Of a stretch of DNA of 64,000 nucleotides, positions 22,205 through 31,718 are shown in pieces (position 1 is the first letter of the stretch; each line of letters starts with the position of its first letter). Source of the DNA: Hyaloperonospora brassicae. Its lineage: Eukaryota > Oomycota > Peronosporomycetes > Peronosporales > Peronosporaceae. The notes below the pieces were generated by a model. That model was not told the DNA's origin. It saw nothing but the letters and a program-made list of their open reading frames with translations, and searched no databases. The translations under genes were made by a program, and so were the position numbers. The DNA lies in NCBI GenBank assembly GCA_947650285.1, contig CANTFL010001180.1:186001-250000 (forward strand). Reading direction: 5' to 3'.

Positions 22205-25200
22205 GTGTCACTCATCACCTTGAAGTTAGAAGTGACAAAAGACTTGTCACTTCGCGCACTAGTTGACTGTGGGGCGTCGACCAGTTTTGTTCGTCGCCAG
22301 TCGCTAGAGGCAGGAAGTTTTAACTTCGTGGAGCGGGAGATCCCTCCAACGAAGATGACGGTGCGCCTAGCGACAGGCGCATCGATCACTGTGAAGAAAC
22401 GTGTAGTCTGAATCCACTACACGTTAAAAGGCGAACAGTACGATGATAATTTCATCGTGCTTGACCTACATGACAAGTTCGACGTCATCTTAGGGTTGCC
22501 TTGGATCAGGAAATACGAGCCAAGAGTGAGTTGGCAGTATCGATCAATTACGATACCTGCCACGTGTTCCTCACATAACCACCTGACGAATGTCTTAAAA
22601 CGCCCACACTCACGTGGGTGTACAACAAGCGAGTGCGATGGCCTCATTTGTGGTACGGTCGTTAGCACGACTGTACAAGAACACAATGTAGATGATCACT
22701 ACATTGTGGAGAAAGCTCACCCGGATCCTGTGGAAGTGATTTCCCGGGAGGTAATCGAGACACTGAATATCTTGGTTAATGATGCATCAAGCGTAGGCAT
22801 TTACACGCTTGATCTGGTTGCGCCTCCGAAGTTAACTTCGGAGATAACTCAACTGTCGACGCTAGAACCGAAACGGTTCTTGCGTGATCTGCGTAGTGGC
22901 AAAGTCAAGCAGATCTGTGTACTCGTCGCGGAGGACGATTACGTTACCGATATTCGATCGGCAACGGTTTTTACTGAGACCGAGAGGGTTCTCAGCAGTT
23001 CATCGATGGACGAAAGTGTCATCGATGAGAAGACTCGGATTGAGAGATATGAATCTCAATCCTGGAAGTCGCTTCAGGAAAATCCTTTGTATAAGGATTT
23101 GATCGAATTCGAGGATGTGTTTCCTGAATCCGTGCCTTGCGAGTTGCCTAAGAACAAAGGCACTCGACACGAGATCGAGCTCAAACCGGGCTCGAAATAC
23201 TGTGTCATGAAGCAGTGGCCACTGCCTCATGAACAAGTGATAGCGACCGACACGTTCATTACCGATCGCTTAGCAGCAGGCCATGTGAGGAATCGACATC
23301 CCCGCACAGCTCTCCGACCTTCTGTGTGCGAAAGGCCACAGGAGGATAGCGGGTAGTGCACGCATTCAACAAGTTGAATGCTGCAACGGTACCGGCTCAG
23401 ACGCCGATACCGAGGAAGGACGTAATCATAGATGGTATGTCAAAGAGTACCATCTTTTCGTCCATGGATCTGATGGACGGATTCTATCAGATCCTTATGC
23501 GTGAACGGGATGTTCCGTACACAGCAGTGAGCACCCCCCAGCAGTATGCTGTCGAAGTGGCTAGTGATGCCACAGGGGCTGATTAATGCCCCTGAAACAT
23601 TCAACAGATGTGTCACAAATCTGTTGAGACCGGTGCGAGACTTTGCACCGAGTTACATAGATGATGCGTTCGTCCATATCCGGGCTATGGACGGAAAGAC
23701 GGACGTTGAAGTTCACAGAACTCACGTTCGTCAGGTTCTTCAACTTATGCGCAAGCATAAGTTGTACGCCAACCTCAAAAAGTGTATATTTGCGGCAAGC
23801 GAAATACCACTTCTTGGGTGCATCGTCGGCAAACAAGGTGTACGCCCTGATCCCGAAAAGATCAAGGCGATCACTGACTGGCCAGTGCCAGTCGATGTCA
23901 AGGGACTTCGTAAATTCCTTGGCTTAGCGACGTACTTGCACAAGTACTCGCGCAATTACGCCGAGATGACTGTTCATCTTTTTTGCTTGATCAAGAAAGA
24001 TGTGAAGTGGTCATGGAACGCTGACTGTCAGTGTTCCTTTGAAAGCATCAAGCGGAGCTTGATGCAGTCGCCGATCTTGGCGGGTAGCAGATCAGGACAG
24101 ACCATTTCATGTGGTCTGTGACGCCAGCGATTTTGCTATCGGCTGTGTGTTGATGCAGTATGACACAGACGGCGCAGAGCGCGTCGTCTGCTATCAATCG
24201 CGTCAGCTGCAACTATCCGAACGCAATTATCCAGTGCATGACAAGGAACTACTTGCCATGAAATATGCAATGGCTAAGTTCCGAGTCTATCTCTTGGGAG
24301 ACAGACCGTTCATCGTCTATACGTACCATGCGTCACTACGCACGGCCGTAAACAGTCCACACCTCTCGCAAAGGATGGCGAGGTGGCTGTCCTTCTCCGC
24401 GGAGTATAATTTCTCTGTGGAGTACAAGACAGGATGACTTAATGTCGTCGCTGATGCGTTATCACGTCGGCCCGACTTCAAGCCAACGACCCGAGTCAAC
24501 AGTGAGGCCTTGCCCACTGTTGCGACACTGTCCATCAGTGTGCCGTCGTCTCCGTTACTCGACGATGTGCGGAAGGCATACGCAGGAGACACGAACCTCC
24601 TCCGTTTGATGGGTCATCTTGCGAACCCATCCCGATAATCCTTGTCGGATTTGCCGGCCCTGTACCATTCCTCTTCGGATCGGTACACTACTCGCAATGG
24701 CCTGCTGTACTATACAGTAGTTGCCGACAACACGCCTCGTGTCGTCGTTCCCGATGATGATGAATTGCGATTACGGATCATGTTCGAGTGTCACGATGCG
24801 CAGTCTGGCGGGCATCGTGGCCGAGAAAAGACTTACCTCACGGTCAGTCGTGACTTTTACTGGCCCCGCCAGTATCAGTTTGTCCGCAAGTACATTCGTT
24901 CTTGCGAGGTCTGTCAACGGGTGAAGCATGCCCCTTTATCCCGTGCACCGTTACAACCTCTGCCGGTCCCGGCAGAGTGTTGGGAGTCCGTGTCCATGGA
25001 CTTTGTCTTCGGGTTTCCCGAAAACACTATCAAGAATAATGGTTCTTGAATTTGTGGATCGTTTTAGCAAGATGGTACATCTTGCTGCAGTCCTAGAATC
25101 GATCAACGCACACGGTTTTGCGCGTGTCTTCATCGACACTGTGTTTCGACTCCACGGTTTACCCCGTGAACTCGTATCCGACCGTGACCCTCGGTTCACG

Positions 25201-26697
25201 GCGGCGTTTTGGCAATCCGTGTTCCGCACATTGGGAACACGGTTGAAGATGTCAACCTCTGACCATCCTGAAACATATGGTCAGACAGAACGTGCGAACC
25301 GTGTCCTCGAAGAAATTCTTCGTTGATACGCCCAATCCTTTTTCCATTGGAGTGAGTTCTTACCGATGGTTGAGTTTGCCATCAACAACTCCGTGCATGC
25401 GTTCTCAACGCATACACCGTTCTACGTGAGTGGCTTACTCCACCCACGTATTCTAGCCCTCATAATGATTGACTATGAGTTAAAGGGGGGAGGTACTTGC
25501 TCGAGCAAAAACCGTTTTGGCTCTTGCTCATCACGTATCACCGCTCACGCCGATACGTATGATGCCGATATCGACACCGTCGACATCGAGGAAATCGAGC
25601 TTAGCAGTAGCGATGACGCTGCTGCTACATCAGACAATGATGACGATACTGGGATATTCAGCATCGTCAACGACAAAGCCAGCGAGGAAGAGGACACCCT
25701 CGTTGAAGAAGAGAACGATCTCTTAGCAGTGCGCACGATGCGCACTAAAAAACACAACAACGAGTCGGCAGAGAACTTCTTGATGACTCGAGAGGCGGTA
25801 GTCCGTTTCGTTCAGGACTACATCGCAAATGCGGTGGACCGCCAGAAACGGAACGCAGACAAGAATGGAAGAGCAAATGTTCTTTCATTAAAGGTTAACG
25901 ACCTAGTGCTACTGTCTACGGTAAACTTACCTGGACATGTAGTCACTAATGTCAGCAGTAGTAAACTACTACCAAAATACATTGGTCCCTTTCGTGTGTT
26001 GCAACGCAAAGGCAATGCATACACGATTGAGTTGCCTCGCAGGATGCGCACGCATCCTACGTTTTATGTTGGCCGTCTCCACCCGTACCATCAGTACGAG
26101 GCCTCTTGCTAGAACGGAGATAACCGGCGCGCTCAAGAATCCCCAACAGATTCTTGTGATCACGGACCAAACACTGAAGTTGGTCCTTCGTCGAAAGGGT
26201 TTGATACTTCATCGACGCGGCCTCGCGACGAGCCGTCTCTAGCTCGTCGCGGAAACGACGCCTCTCGCGTTCACTCTCAAGCTGAGCGAACGCGAATTCC
26301 GATCGGTCATTCTCCCGATCGGCACGAAGACGTCGCACGTCCGACTGCAAGGCGTGCCGACGATCGTTTTCGTGATCGACGTCCTCCCTCAGCTCGGTCA
26401 GGTAACGCTCGTGGTTACCCAAAGTCTCGTGCAGGCCCGGCGGCTGAGCCGGACCTTGTCTTTCCACCGCCAACGGAACCACTGGTGGATTCCCACGGTG
26501 GTCAACGCTTTCTTGTGGAGCGTATCTTTTACCATCGTGGCGATTCAGAATCAAGGAAGAGTTACCTCGTCCGGTGGCGTGGGTACCCACCTTCCTTTGA
26601 CAGCTGGGAACCTCGTTCCCAGATGATGGCTGACGTTGAAGGTCTCGTCCACCAGTATGACGAGACTCATCCGATAGGTCCTCGGGCCCATCGGTAA
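22205..26697 (+). pseudogene. E1 pol (protease, RT, RNase H, integrase, chromodomain), broken by stops and shifts
   Basis: Domains in order follow. The aspartic protease has LRALVDCGASTSF (about 22252-22290), with Cys where Ser/Thr is usual in the D-[ST]-G motif. Reverse transcriptase has QTPIPRKDV, and YIDD at 23654-23665. RNase H has VCDASDFAIGCVLMQ and ASLRTAV (24111-24437). The integrase zinc domain has HDAQSGGHRG and CEVCQRVK (about 24795-24930), and its core has MDFVFGFPE, VSDRDPRFTA and YGQTERANRVLEE. GPY/F-type YIGPFRVLQRKGNAYTIELP follows. A proline-rich linker and a chromodomain, FLVERIFYHRGDS to YLVRWRGYPPSFDSWEP, end at 26697. Several nonsense codons and frameshifts (near 22410, 23550, 24120, 24435, 24637, 25047, 25325, 26110) inactivate it. 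The chromodomain is predicted to guide integration to marked chromatin. Confidence 0.9.
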
Positions 26698-26752
26698 ACA
26701 CGCGCTTTTGGCGCTTGTAGACGGATTGCAAGTTTGCAATTGCGTCCCGCAT
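26057..26752 (-). CDS. E1 antisense ORF B, coiled-coil protein overlapping the chromodomain
   Basis: This 231-codon open frame lies opposite the integrase C-terminus, linker and chromodomain. Its second half is a strongly charged heptad-like coiled coil (HENDRRHALQSDVRRLRADR, ELETARREAAS), followed by a basic tail (SSKRPRTDG). Together with the adjacent minus-strand frame 26850-27488 it corresponds in position and general layout to the antisense gene of E3: acidic N-part, central region, coiled coil overlapping the chromodomain. The two frames may be one gene split by a stop at about 26850 or joined by splicing. Expression is unknown. Caution: sequence rich in inverted repeats can keep both strands open by composition. 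Confidence 0.5.
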   Translation of the reverse strand: MRDAIANLQSVYKRQKRVFTDGPEDLSDESRHTGGRDLQRQPSSGNEVPSCQRKVGTHATGRGNSSLILNRHDGKRYAPQESVDHRGNPPVVPLAVERQGPAQPPGLHETLGNHERYLTELREDVDHENDRRHALQSDVRRLRADRENDRSEFAFAQLESERERRRFRDELETARREAASMKYQTLSTKDQLQCLVRDHKNLLGILERAGYLRSSKRPRTDGTGGDGQHKT

Positions 26753-26849
26753 CTCAGCCGATGTGTGCCCTTCCCCAGGGCGAACTTAGGGAATACACGT
26801 CCCTATGTGCACGCTGCGAGTTGTCCACACAACTCGCACAAGGATCACC

Positions 26850-27488
26850 TTAAGTGAGGCATGGAATATCGGCCTCACTTGACAGATAATGCAACTGGTA
26901 CCTTGCACCGGTTGGCGTTCGCTTTTCGAACTTGAGGCGTATCGCCTCAAGCTTCTTAAGCCACCTTTCTCGTCCAAAATTCTTGACATTTTGGACGAAG
27001 GCGCTCCACGCTGCCAAAAGCGAGGCCTCGTCACGCTTTTGGTTGCCATTATACAATCGATGCCTAAGGAAGGCATCGAAATAGAAGTCTTCATCAGCGC
27101 GGAAGTTACTCGCGCTGGAACTTAAGCCATGAAGCTCAGTTGCATCGAATAAAGGAATTCGATGGTGTTGGCTTGTCTCGTGAGACAAGCTATTGATGAG
27201 CTGCTCGGGCAAGCGCCACGGCTTGAGCTCATCACGCTTCAATGTGGTACCTGTTTCGGTACCACGGCTTACAGAATGACGATGGCTCTCGCCATCGTCA
27301 TCACGCTCTTGCGCGGAAGCACGAGTTGATACTGGCGAGGCATAGTATTCCTCACCATAGAATTCATCATCACTGCCGAACCGACTGTGATGCATTTCAC
27401 GAGTCCGCTCGTTCGACAGTGCTCTTGACGAACGATGAGGCACCGCAGGTGATCGGGATGCCTCTGGAACGATGCGCGAGTCAGGCAA
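26850..27488 (-). CDS. E1 antisense ORF A, between integrase and 3' LTR
   Basis: This 212-codon frame begins MPDSRIVPEASRSPAVPHRS. It carries an acidic aromatic segment (DDEFYGEEYY) and a central region, RIPLFDATELHGL then EDFYFDAFLRHRLYN and GRERWLKKLEAIRLKFEKR. That region aligns by eye with VPILLFAGELPEEEDNEF, YRKRH and VRLERKIRFEYAKLK of the E3 antisense protein. The similarity between two differing element families supports a real protein. No catalytic motif was recognised. It would be transcribed from the 3' LTR side, towards pol. Confidence 0.55.
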   Translation of the reverse strand: MPDSRIVPEASRSPAVPHRSSRALSNERTREMHHSRFGSDDEFYGEEYYASPVSTRASAQERDDDGESHRHSVSRGTETGTTLKRDELKPWRLPEQLINSLSHETSQHHRIPLFDATELHGLSSSASNFRADEDFYFDAFLRHRLYNGNQKRDEASLLAAWSAFVQNVKNFGRERWLKKLEAIRLKFEKRTPTGARYQLHYLSSEADIPCLT

Positions 27489-27789
27489 GTCTGACTCGCC
27501 ATAATTGATGACCTCATTGCCAAGGTCATCATGTGCACGTGGTGCGATACCGCGTGCGTCTGCAGCACCTTCTGATGCAGACGGAGAACAAGCAGCAGAC
27601 GACGAAGCGTCTGCCGCAGAATTGGCACAGCAGCAGGCTGTGTGGTCTTCGAATTACCTCGCATAGACATGTCAACTATGCGAGGCAAGGTCAGGAGTGA
27701 ATGCGTCTGACCAAACAAGTGCTCCCTGTCCCACTGGTGTCCAACGGGTGGCCACCAAGTTTCCGATAGTCACACGGTGACTATCAGAT

Positions 27790-27802
27790 AAGGGAGGGGT
27801 GA
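27790..27802 (+). other. Polypurine tract of E1
   Basis: AAGGGAGGGGTGA directly precedes the 3' LTR and is the expected primer for plus-strand DNA synthesis. Confidence 0.8.
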
Positions 27803-28244
27803 TGTAACGGGGTAGCCCGTTACATGAGATTGTCATTAAAACAATCTGACAATAAAGAATATTACGTTGAATATTCTTTTAATAATATCACAAGACATGG
27901 TGATATTGTTGGGATGACCGAAGGGTCTACTCATTGGTTGATATCGTGATGATATCAACCCACCAATCGCTGCTAGACGCGCGCAATGGGTGGTGAGTAG
28001 ACGTCATCATACATATAGTTATTTTAGTATAATTAAGTCAGGACAACAGAGATTCAAGGAGTTATAGGACTTAATTATATCAATACAGTTTTACTTTTAC
28101 CAAGAGACTAGTCTGACTACTCAGTCTCCTTTCCTTCCTCTGTGTTTCCTTAAAACACCTAGCAGGGCACTGTCGACCACTGTCGTCAGTGTAAGTATAC
28201 ACCGTACTGGTCAACCAGTACGTAGTCAACAGTGCCCCGTCACA
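27803..28244 (+). repeat. 3' LTR of E1
   Basis: It has the same 442-bp length as the 5' LTR, with three mismatches by eye (position 6, one G/T near the end, and one in the terminal inverted repeat). Confidence 0.97.
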
Positions 28245-28249
28245 TAATG

Positions 28250-29265
28250 GCCACTTCGTTAGTTCAAGAAGTATGCCATGATAGTCGACGCGTGAAATAA
28301 GAAGCATCAAATCGTGGATGTCCTCAGGATTCCTACCGAACTCCAGCCAGATTATAATCAATTTTAGCCGATTCTGTGGGAAGTTTAAGTAGAGCCTCTT
28401 TGCAAGTCGTTTGCGCGCTGTTCCCATCCAGCCGGAAGCGAAGTGAACAATATCGACAGCTCTTTGGGTTGTTTTAACTCCGCGAGCAAGTTAAAATGTC
28501 AGAGTTATCTCCATGAAACTTGTCGATATACCTCACCAAGCGCATCAGCTTGCCTTTGACGCCCTCCCACGCCGCCGTTTCTTTACCGTCAGACATGATC
28601 AAGCCATCCATTGAAATCGATGTCATTTAGTAGATTTTGCGAGGATCATTATTCGATTCCAGCCACAGGGGAAGCATATAATCTAGGGGAAATTTGTCGC
28701 CCAGCGCTTTTCGCAGGGCGAAAACGTGATATTCTTGTATACCAGAGGAGGAACGAAGCGAAACGAAAAACTTCACCAGCTGTTCTGCATTCTAGTTGAG
28801 TTTTGTCTGCAGGAAGTCAACTACATCATTGTGATCGAACGAGTCAAGTTGACCATGGTACTTGATAGCACGCTTGATCCACTGCGTGATCTTCTCGGAG
28901 GTGAGACCCTTCTCGTTCTCTGCTGCGATTTCAAGTTGCTCAAAAAGTTTCGATGGGTGCAAATGATCCAAACTGGGTAGTTCCGAGGACGCTGCTTCTA
29001 TGGCTTTGGATGCATCCAACAAAGATTCTCTCCAAGACCTCTCCTCGTCGTTGCTGCCTTCGTGGTCGATCACGTCGACGGCAGAAGTCGAGCCACGTGA
29101 CGTCAATAAGCTTGGCGCAGTGGAAGCATTCGTTTTTAGACGAGAAGAAACGATGACCGATTTGAGGGCAGGACCGTGCGTTCTGTCGCAGCCAGAAGTG
29201 ATGGATACAACGCTACTCAACAGGAGGACGATGTAGGCTGTGACCAATCGATGTTCAGCGCGCAT
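28250..29265 (-). pseudogene. Secreted EER-type effector remnant, 5' half (upstream of element E1)
   Basis: The frame starts at 29265 with a clear signal peptide (MRAEHRLVTAYIVLLLSSVV, cleavage near SITSG). It has a Ser/Thr-rich region and then NDEERSW, an EER motif of Peronosporales translocated effectors; a canonical RXLR is not visible. A helical module with KITQWIKRAIKYHG follows, to a stop at 28792. Beyond it, in the same and shifted frames, come QLVKFFVSLR, FPLDYMLPLWLESNNDP, then LKLIIIWLEFGRNPEDIHDL, the W/Y-type helical spacing of effector repeats. At least two stops and two frame changes precede the E1 insertion, so the gene was decaying. Its 3' half is at 19653-20483. Confidence 0.65.
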
Positions 29266-29784
29266 ACTGGATGCCGAGCACTTTGCAGAATGAGTGGAGT
29301 ATGTCGCGGAGCCTCTTTACCGCAACGCGTGAGCCACCCAATTGTCGGCCAGCTCTTAGCCCCACGAGATCTGATCCCTATGCAGTCAGTCGTCAGCACC
29401 CAAATCTGGTCTCCTACTATCCGAGTAGTCAAAGAACGGACATCGCAGTGTTTTTTTATCAGAACTGGACCAAGACTCCACGATACCGGCTGTTTTGTCG
29501 TCACCTTTTGCTGTCCATCACGCACGTGCCACTGCATGCGTGTAATCAGTACACCGTGGCGAACGCTCCTGCCACCCTCCGAATGGACCAGTCCAAGCGA
29601 GAAGCTGCAGCCGTGCCTAGTCGATGCAGTGCGAAGCCAGCTTTATCACGATTGGACCAGCGGCTGTACATGCCACGTCCACCGGTTTTGCTCAGCCGCA
29701 GAGCCACCATCTCACGCTCAGAAGGCAGTCACACAAATCCATCAAGACAAGACCATTCGAGATACAAAGTAAATGCATGAACGC
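29266..29784. other. Spacer between effector remnant and element E2
   Basis: This is upstream sequence of the effector remnant. A plus-strand frame of about 169 codons (29271-29780) covers it, but has no recognisable domain and overlaps the presumed promoter. I see no gene. Confidence 0.45.
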
Positions 29785-30258
29785 TGTATCGGAGCTACAC
29801 AGCTCCTTAAGCCAGAGTAAGACTTAACGCTGTACGAGCAACTTTGGTTCAAAGAACCCGACTCATAGAGTCAACAAGCTCAGAGAGATTACGGTCCCTG
29901 TTCCAGGGGGACCAAACGATTCAAAAGAATCACAGCACAAATTGCTCAAGAGCAGCTACCTTTACAGTTGTTGCTATCTCTTACGATCAAGACGCCTCGT
30001 GAGGCACGTGTCTTATGTTGATCAAAATGGGAACTGAACTTTATTTCTGTTTATCTAAAAGAATACCCCAGAACAACGTAATTAACTTAGTCACTACTGT
30101 TTTAATTAATACCTCTCAAAAGAGTTCGTAATCAATGGTCGACAGACATCAGTCTTCAACAATTGATACTGTGTTCTAATATCACTCTAAATAGGATCAC
30201 ATTTCTTGTGTGCACTACACCTATTGTCGACTACCAGCCGACCTGTAACCCCGTTACA
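29785..30258 (-). repeat. LTR of E2 (3' LTR)
   Basis: It aligns along its length with the E3 LTRs (shared GAGCTACACAGCTCCTTAAG and GACGCCTCGTRAGGCACGTG blocks) but with many substitutions. On the plus strand it reads TGTATCGGAG to CCCCGTTACA. The adjacent polypurine tract is interrupted (CCCTTACCCACC on the plus strand). Confidence 0.88.
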
Positions 30259-30365
30259 CCCTTACCCACCAGACTGACGTTACCACAAAACGTCAATCGA
30301 CTTCTTTCCTCGAAGAGGGCGTTGTGTGTGCTACAACCTCACGGTTTGCCAAAACAACAACCACC

Positions 30366-31718
30366 ATGGCTTTACCACCTAACGAGTCTCGAACTTTTTC
30401 CTCCTTCCTCGACTTCGATGAGGAAGTGGACTACGGTAGCGATATTAATGTCCATGGAGATGAAGGGACATCGTCCCACTCACTTGTGCCTGAAAATACG
30501 ACCTCTTTCAGCACCCAATCCGTTCGTTGAACGTGGTGATACTACCGCACACGGGGCACAGCATCATACAACAGATGCAGATGGCAACATCATCACCAAC
30601 CCGCTGGATGAGCAACAGGAGTTGGTTCTCCAACGAGAGGAGGGTAATCTTCGTCGCACTCGGACCCAGAGGCTCATTCAAATCTGGAGCGGCTATGTGT
30701 TTTCAACACCTGCCGTGGAGGAACGTCTCCGTCAAACGGAAGGCCGTAGACTTTCAACATGGGCCATTGCCCCAGAGGCTACGTCGCCAGAAGACATCGC
30801 CTTCCACCAGTCCCTACATGAGGGAAATCTCGAACCTTTTATGACCACACAAGGTCAATACAAGGCACAACTTGAGAGCTTGGCTCGTGGTATTTCGGTT
30901 CGACCGATTAAGGGCGTGTCCATTTTGTTGTTCGCAAGTGAGTTAACTGAAGAAGAGGACAACCGGTTCATCCGCTGAGTGTACCGCAACCGACAACTAA
31001 GCAGCATGAAAACTCTGAGAGCAAGTGCCAATGTGGCCGATGTTTGTTTGGAACGAAAGCTTCGGTACGAATACGCCACGGTCAAGACCATAGGCAAGTT
31101 GCGTAATCACACACGCTATGCTTCGGCTACGCCGATATCTGCGGGTTCCGATTCAATGGTGCGGAGCAACCCGCTACCTCCCACCACCATTGGTGAGAAG
31201 CGCGCTCTGTCGAGGGATGACCCTTTCCACGATGTTCAAAAACAACCACGGCGTATGGTCAATCCTGACGAAGGGGTATCTCATACTCCCACGAGTTCTC
31301 CGACTCCGGGTACCCTCCCACTTCACCAGATACTGGAATTGGCCATGACAACGGCTTCGTTTCAGGAGTCGCTCCACATGGAACTGGTGGTTCCCTTGCT
31401 CATCAAGCAGAGTTGGTGGCGGTCGGTGTACCGAAGGAGGGGCATGAGAAGGTGCTCCGTGAGCTGAGTGGTCTCCAAGAGACATTGGGTAAGACCCAGA
31501 GTGCGCTCGACGCGATGCAAGACCGTGTTCAAGAATTGGAGTTGGCCTTAGCCCGTGTGGATGGTCAGCTTGACCTCCTGGTTCGGATGCAACAGCCGAC
31601 GGCAAGGCCGTATTACCCGGCGCAAGCGCCTCCGAGTTCACATGGGACGGATCCCGATACGGCTCAAGTAAGCCAACGTAGAACACTGGGTGTGTGCGCA
31701 GTTTGCGCGGAAGGTTGA
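30366..31718 (+). pseudogene. E2 antisense gene, disrupted
   Basis: It starts MALPPNESRTFSSFLDFD in a good context (ACCACCATGG), homologous to the E3 antisense gene. It is broken by a frameshift near 30500, by a TGA at about 30976 where E3 has a tryptophan codon, and by the same missing base as E3 near 31312. The downstream coiled coil (KVLRELSGLQETLGKTQSAL) remains open to 31718 and lacks the TAA found in E3. Over the first 43 codons roughly half of the differences from E3 are synonymous third-position changes in this frame, suggesting past protein constraint on this strand. Confidence 0.65.

Larger units (their letters stand above)
20484..28244 (+). mobile_element. LTR retrotransposon E1, Ty3/gypsy chromovirus, full-length but defective
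   Basis: This 7,761-bp element has 442-bp LTRs (TGTAAYGGGG to CCCCGTYACA) that differ at three positions by eye. It is flanked by TAATG on both sides (20479-20483 and 28245-28249). Order: 5' LTR, primer-binding site, gag with zinc knuckle, protease, reverse transcriptase, RNase H, integrase, chromodomain, antisense ORFs, polypurine tract, 3' LTR. This order (RT before integrase, C-terminal chromodomain) defines a Ty3/gypsy chromovirus. The sense frame is broken by stops and shifts in gag and pol, so this copy is not autonomous. Near-identical LTRs imply recent insertion, so mobilisation in trans is likely. The whole element is rich in short perfect inverted repeats. Confidence 0.95.

Noticed and set aside
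20484..28244. CRISPR-like array suggested by regularly spaced palindromes
   Set aside because: The repeats differ from one another in sequence; there is no constant repeat with variable spacers, and the context is a eukaryotic retrotransposon.
29271..29780. Plus-strand 169-codon frame upstream of the effector remnant
   Set aside because: No signal peptide, domain or splice support, and it covers the presumed promoter.
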